Positions 14,996 to 18,246 of a stretch of DNA of 18,246 bases are shown here, piece after piece. Within the stretch, counting starts at the first letter, position 1; each line of letters opens with the position of its first letter. This stretch comes from Gammaproteobacteria bacterium (GTDB lineage: Bacteria > Pseudomonadota > Gammaproteobacteria > Steroidobacterales > GCA-2729495), in NCBI GenBank assembly GCA_030429685.1, contig JAUIEY010000018.1, positions 1 to 18,246 of the forward strand, written 5' to 3'. A program made the translations under genes and the position numbers. Below the pieces are notes generated by a model. The model saw only the letters and a program-made list of their open reading frames with translations, searched no databases and was not told where the DNA came from.

Positions 14996-16702
14996 GTGCT
15001 GAAACTTAAATTTCCGTGGGATTATCGGGCACCGCTGCCGGTGCGTTTGCGCGGCAGTGAGCTGGTGCAAAGCCCCATGCTGAACAAGAGTTCGGCCTTT
15101 ACTGCTGCCGAGCGTCGCGCACTCGGGCTGGAAGGCATTCTGCCGACCCAGGTGAACACCATCGAGGAACAGGCACGGCGCGTTTATCCCCGTATTCACC
15201 GCATTCGTCGCTCACTCGACAAATACGTGGCCCTGGCCGCGTTGCAGGATCGCAACGAGCAACTGTTTCACCGAGTCCTGTGGGAGAACCTTGAAGAGTT
15301 CATGCCCATTGTCTATACGCCCACGGTCGGCCTGGCAACCAGCAATTTCAGTCATGTGTTTGAGCGCGGTCGCGGGCTTTGGATCACGCCGGACATGCGC
15401 GGGCGGATTCGCGAAGTGATGCAGAATGCGGTGCGCCGGCGCTTTGTGGCGCTGATGGTGGTGACCGACAACGAAGCCATCCTGGGCATCGGTGATCAGG
15501 GCGCGGGCGGCATGGCTATTTCTGTCGGCAAACTTGCGTTGTATACCGCATGTGCGGGTATACACCCGGCGTCGGTGTTGCCGGTCAGTCTTGATGTCGG
15601 CACCGACAACCAGACCCTGCTGGATGATCCGCTGTACCTGGGTTGGCGCCAGCCACGTCTGCGCGGCACTGCATATGAGGAACTGGTAGCTGAGTTCGTT
15701 GCTACCGTGGCGGAATGTTACCCGGGCACATTGCTGCAGTGGGAAGATTTCAGTAAGAACAATGCGCTCGCAATTCTCGACCGCTTCCGCAACAGCGTAC
15801 CGTCATTTAACGATGATATTCAGGGCACCGGCGCGGTGGCACTGGCGGGGATTTACAGTGCCTGCCGGGTCAGGGGCGACTCACTGGCTGACCAGCGCGT
15901 GCTGATTTATGGCGCCGGCGCTGCAGGACTGGGAATATACCGGCAGATACATGCAGGGCTGGCACTGGACGGGCTGGAAGGTTCAGCTATCCGGCAGAAG
16001 ATCGCGGTACTGGACAGTCGTGGCATGCTGGTCGATGACCGGGATATTCGTGACGCCTACAAGCGCGACATGGCCTGGCCGGCAGCCGCTGCTGCGGAAC
16101 TGGGATTGGCGGACCCGGACGGTCGCGACCTGGCTGCGGTGGTGGGGGCTTTTCGCCCGACGGTACTGATCGGCGCATCCGGTCAGGCGGGCGCATTCGG
16201 CGAGGAAATTATTCGCTCCATGGCCGCGCATTGCGAGCAACCGGTAGTGTTGCCATTTTCAAATCCCACTGAAATTTCCGAAGCGACCCCGGCGGATGTG
16301 TTGCGCTGGTCGGATGGCCGCGCGCTGGTTGCGACCGGCAGCCCGTTTGAGCCCGTCGAAATAAATAACCGGCGCGTTGAGATCGGTCAGGGCAACAACG
16401 TGTTTATATTCCCCGGTATAGGGCTGGGCGCCCTGCTCAGTGAAGCCACTACCATCAGCGACGCCATGATAAGCGCATCCGCGCAGGCATTGGCCGGCGT
16501 TGTAACCGATGCCGAACTGCAGCGGGGGTTGCTGTTCCCGTCAATTTCCCGGCTGCGGGAAGTCGCCGCCGCGGTGGCGGCAGCGGTCATGCGGCAGGCT
16601 GCCGCCGAGGGCATAGCAACAGCCGAGCACAGCGACATTGAAGGCTGTATTAAGGCCGCCATGTGGGAACCGGCCTATACCGAATATATCGCTGCCGAGT
16701 AA
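14996..16702 (+). CDS. maeA: NAD-dependent malic enzyme
   Basis: Oxidative decarboxylation of malate to pyruvate with NAD(P)H, linking the TCA cycle to pyruvate. At 568 residues it aligns along its whole length with E. coli MaeA (565). Visible features are LLNKSSAF-like MLNKSSAF (28-35), the catalytic Tyr107 in VYTPTVG, catalytic Lys179 in AISVGKLALY, DVGTDNQTLLDDPLYLGWR (201-219), metal ligands E250-D251 and D274 in SFNDDIQGTG, and the Rossmann loop GAGAAGLGI (306-314). The later signatures IGASGQAGAF, SNPTEISEATP, ALVATGSPF and NNVFIFPGIGLG are intact. A cofactor preference for NAD is inferred from the family. The start is GTG at 14996 with AGGAA 8 bases upstream. It is divergent from the VOC gene and converges on srkA with 6 bases between stops. 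Confidence 0.94.
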   Translation: MLKLKFPWDYRAPLPVRLRGSELVQSPMLNKSSAFTAAERRALGLEGILPTQVNTIEEQARRVYPRIHRIRRSLDKYVALAALQDRNEQLFHRVLWENLEEFMPIVYTPTVGLATSNFSHVFERGRGLWITPDMRGRIREVMQNAVRRRFVALMVVTDNEAILGIGDQGAGGMAISVGKLALYTACAGIHPASVLPVSLDVGTDNQTLLDDPLYLGWRQPRLRGTAYEELVAEFVATVAECYPGTLLQWEDFSKNNALAILDRFRNSVPSFNDDIQGTGAVALAGIYSACRVRGDSLADQRVLIYGAGAAGLGIYRQIHAGLALDGLEGSAIRQKIAVLDSRGMLVDDRDIRDAYKRDMAWPAAAAAELGLADPDGRDLAAVVGAFRPTVLIGASGQAGAFGEEIIRSMAAHCEQPVVLPFSNPTEISEATPADVLRWSDGRALVATGSPFEPVEINNRRVEIGQGNNVFIFPGIGLGALLSEATTISDAMISASAQALAGVVTDAELQRGLLFPSISRLREVAAAVAAAVMRQAAAEGIATAEHSDIEGCIKAAMWEPAYTEYIAAE

Positions 16703-16703
16703 A

Positions 16704-16717
16704 GCCGGTCAGCCGGC
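16704..16717. repeat. Small inverted repeat between convergent maeA and srkA
   Basis: GCCGG (16704-16708), loop TCAG, CCGGC (16713-16717) form a 5-bp GC stem that begins one base after the maeA stop and includes the srkA stop codon. It could act as a bidirectional transcript-end hairpin. There is no T-run on either side, so intrinsic termination is doubtful. Confidence 0.3.
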
Positions 16718-17713
16718 CCAGTGCAGCGGCTCTTCCTGCATCAGCGCCAGTTGTTCGCGCAGTGCGAGCACATGTTCATCCCAGTAGCGGCCGCTGTTGA
16801 ACCACGGAAAGGCGCGTTTGAATGCCGGGTCTTCCCAGCGGCGGCCCAGCCATGCTGCATAGTGCATGATGCGCAGGGTGCGCAGCGCTTCGATCAGATG
16901 CAGTTCGCGGGCATCAAACTCGAAAAACTGCGTGTAGCCCGCCAGTATTTCATTGAGTTGCGGAGTCTGTTCGCTGCGGTCGCCCGATAAAAACATCCAG
17001 ATGTCCTGCACAGCAGGACCCATTCTGGCGTCGTCGAGGTCCACGATATGCAATTGTTCATCGGTTACCAGCACATTGCCGGGATGAAAGTCGCCATGCA
17101 GCCGCAGGTTGGCAGGATGCCCGGCGCGGTCGAAGCAATATTCGACCTGCTGCAGCAGATCATTGCTCAGGCTTTGATAGGCATTGCGAATGTCGGCCGG
17201 AATAAAGTTCTGCTCCAGTAGCCAGTCCGCCGAGTCCCGCCCGAAGCTGTCAATATCCAGCGTCGGGCGTGCACTGAAGTCCGCGGTTTCTCCGTGTATA
17301 TGCATGCGGCCGACCAGCCGGCCCAACTGCGCGAGCAAATCGAGATCGTCCAGGTCAGGCGCACGACCGCCGCGGCAGGCGAACAGCGCAAAGCGAAATT
17401 CGCCGCGCCGGTGCAGCGTTTCGCCGCCTGCCGCCAGCGGCGGCACGACCGGTAGTTCATCGTCGGCCAGTTCCAGACTGAAGGCATGCTCCTCCAGAAT
17501 GGCTGCATCGCTCCAGCGACCCGGCCGGTAGAACTTGGCGACGATATTGCCGTTGTCCTCGGTGCCGACCTGGTAGACACGATTTTCGTAGCTGTTCAGG
17601 GCAAGCAGTCTGCCGTCACAGCGGTAACCTACGGATTCGACCGCATCAATGATGTCACCGGGTTGCAGCTCCTGGTAGGCGAGCGCTATCTGACTGTTGT
17701 GGCGGGGTCGCAT
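16709..17713 (-). CDS. srkA: Stress response kinase SrkA (YihE/RdoA family)
   Basis: A 334-residue Ser/Thr-type kinase of the aminoglycoside-phosphotransferase-like fold; E. coli SrkA is 328. SrkA protects E. coli from stress-induced death and works in the Cpx/envelope stress context. Visible are LNSYENRVYQV in the N-lobe (39-49), the ATP-contacting Lys60 in VAKFYRPGRW, the catalytic loop HGDFHPGN (206-213, Asp208 and Asn213), and the metal-binding segment VDLDDARMGP (224-233). The C-terminal region has RIMHYAAWLGRRWEDPAF and WFNSGRYWDEH, typical of the family. The ATG at 17713 lacks a clear Shine-Dalgarno sequence. A perfect inverted repeat ends two bases upstream of it. The DUF2878 gene lies upstream on the same strand, 69 bases away. 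Confidence 0.92.
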   Translation of the reverse strand: MRPRHNSQIALAYQELQPGDIIDAVESVGYRCDGRLLALNSYENRVYQVGTEDNGNIVAKFYRPGRWSDAAILEEHAFSLELADDELPVVPPLAAGGETLHRRGEFRFALFACRGGRAPDLDDLDLLAQLGRLVGRMHIHGETADFSARPTLDIDSFGRDSADWLLEQNFIPADIRNAYQSLSNDLLQQVEYCFDRAGHPANLRLHGDFHPGNVLVTDEQLHIVDLDDARMGPAVQDIWMFLSGDRSEQTPQLNEILAGYTQFFEFDARELHLIEALRTLRIMHYAAWLGRRWEDPAFKRAFPWFNSGRYWDEHVLALREQLALMQEEPLHWAG

Positions 17714-17715
17714 GG

Positions 17716-17740
17716 GCGCACTCTGGATAATGGAGTGCGC
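17716..17740 (-). promoter_or_regulatory. Perfect 8-bp inverted repeat just upstream of srkA
   Basis: GCGCACTC (17716-17723) and GAGTGCGC (17733-17740) are exact reverse complements with a 9-base AT-richer spacer. In the srkA mRNA this hairpin would end two bases before the AUG and cover the ribosome binding region. As DNA it has the size of a repressor operator with 17-base centre-to-centre half-sites. No T-run follows, so it is not a terminator for the upstream DUF2878 gene. Confidence 0.5.
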
Positions 17741-17782
17741 AGTCTAGCAAGGAGCTTGCCGCCGTGGTTCGGTGAGTCGGTA

Positions 17783-18246
17783 TCAGGCAGGCTGAATTTC
17801 AGGATGCAGGCTGGCGGAAAATTTTGCCGCCAGGGTCAGCAGCGCGGGCACCGCCAGCGCCCAGGCCAGACCAATAGCGCCGAACAACACGATGCGGTCA
17901 CCCGTAACTTCGGCTGTTCCCAGCGCGATGCCACCGTAATAGGAAAGCGGGCCGCAAACGAACGCCAGCGCTGCTGCCAGCATGCGGCGTTCGCGCAACC
18001 AGCCGAGGCAGCCGTTCATGGTGAGCGCAAAGTTTGCCCACAGGGCGAGAATCCACAGCGGTGCCGCACCATTCCAGAGCAACTCACCACGGTAGGCAAT
18101 CAGGCCTGCCTGCACATACAGCGTGTCCAGCAGCAGGCCAAAGCAAACTGCCACGCAGGCGAGCAAAAAATCAGCCCGGGCAGTGGGCGAAGTGCCGGCA
18201 TGCCAGGCAACAAACAGCGCCAGCATGGCCAGTCCCAGCCAGGCGT
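17783..18246 (-). CDS. DUF2878 family integral membrane protein (partial)
   Basis: The C-terminal part, at least 154 residues, of a multi-pass inner membrane protein. The frame stays open through the right window edge, and codons upstream of the internal ATG at 18226 (AWLGLA) look like the continuation of a family N-terminal helix, so the true start is probably outside. Four to five hydrophobic segments are visible. LDTLYVQAGLIAYRGE, APLWILALWANFALTMNGCLGWL and GPLSYYGG are characteristic of DUF2878. Function is unknown for the family. It lies upstream of srkA on the same strand with a 69-base gap that includes an inverted repeat. Confidence 0.8.
   Translation of the reverse strand, partial: AWLGLAMLALFVAWHAGTSPTARADFLLACVAVCFGLLLDTLYVQAGLIAYRGELLWNGAAPLWILALWANFALTMNGCLGWLRERRMLAAALAFVCGPLSYYGGIALGTAEVTGDRIVLFGAIGLAWALAVPALLTLAAKFSASLHPEIQPA

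Noticed and set aside
17747..17759. GCAAG-GAG-CTTGC as a terminator of the DUF2878 gene.
   Set aside because: A 3-base loop, 5-bp stem and no U-run make it a weak candidate.

Overview
The window is an ordinary-looking stretch of GC-rich bacterial chromosome. The gene families point to a gammaproteobacterium: TypA/BipA, the ABC-F protein Uup, an SrkA/YihE-type kinase, an E. coli MaeA-like malic enzyme, a MipA/OmpV outer membrane protein, a c4-like cytochrome domain and a DUF2878 membrane protein. I cannot name the genus from sequence alone. No tRNA, rRNA, CRISPR array, insertion sequence or phage gene is visible, and base composition by eye does not shift between regions. No stretch of 300 bases lacks a gene.

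Layout. On the minus strand at the left edge (1-1714) are two tandem, clearly paralogous Rieske non-heme iron oxygenase genes; the second is cut by the window edge. Divergent from them runs a tightly packed plus-strand operon (1825-8074). It holds a UgpQ-like glycerophosphodiester phosphodiesterase, a short GlpD-type FAD dehydrogenase, a glycerol-kinase-like FGGY kinase, an exported cytochrome c fused to a GLUG-repeat domain, and an exported propeller-like protein. The first three genes are coupled by overlapping start and stop codons and suggest use of phospholipid head groups: glycerophosphodiester to glycerol-3-phosphate to dihydroxyacetone phosphate, with a kinase feeding the same pool. 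The last two genes are exported and of unknown purpose.

The rest (8078-18246) is housekeeping and small accessory genes in alternating orientation: a MipA/OmpV porin-like protein (-), a DUF938 methyltransferase (+), a small unrecognised protein (+), uup (-), typA (+), a VOC/glyoxalase-like protein (-), maeA (+), srkA (-) and a partial DUF2878 membrane protein (-). Four gene pairs meet tail to tail, three of them with 1-6 bases between stop codons.

Most worth a second look: the cytochrome c-GLUG-EF-hand fusion at 5238-7040 with its exported neighbour; the GlpD protein that lacks the family's C-terminal domain; the FGGY kinase that has lost two of the glycerol-contacting residues of E. coli GlpK; and the Rieske tandem duplication. 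I did not find a demonstrably new defence or mobile system.
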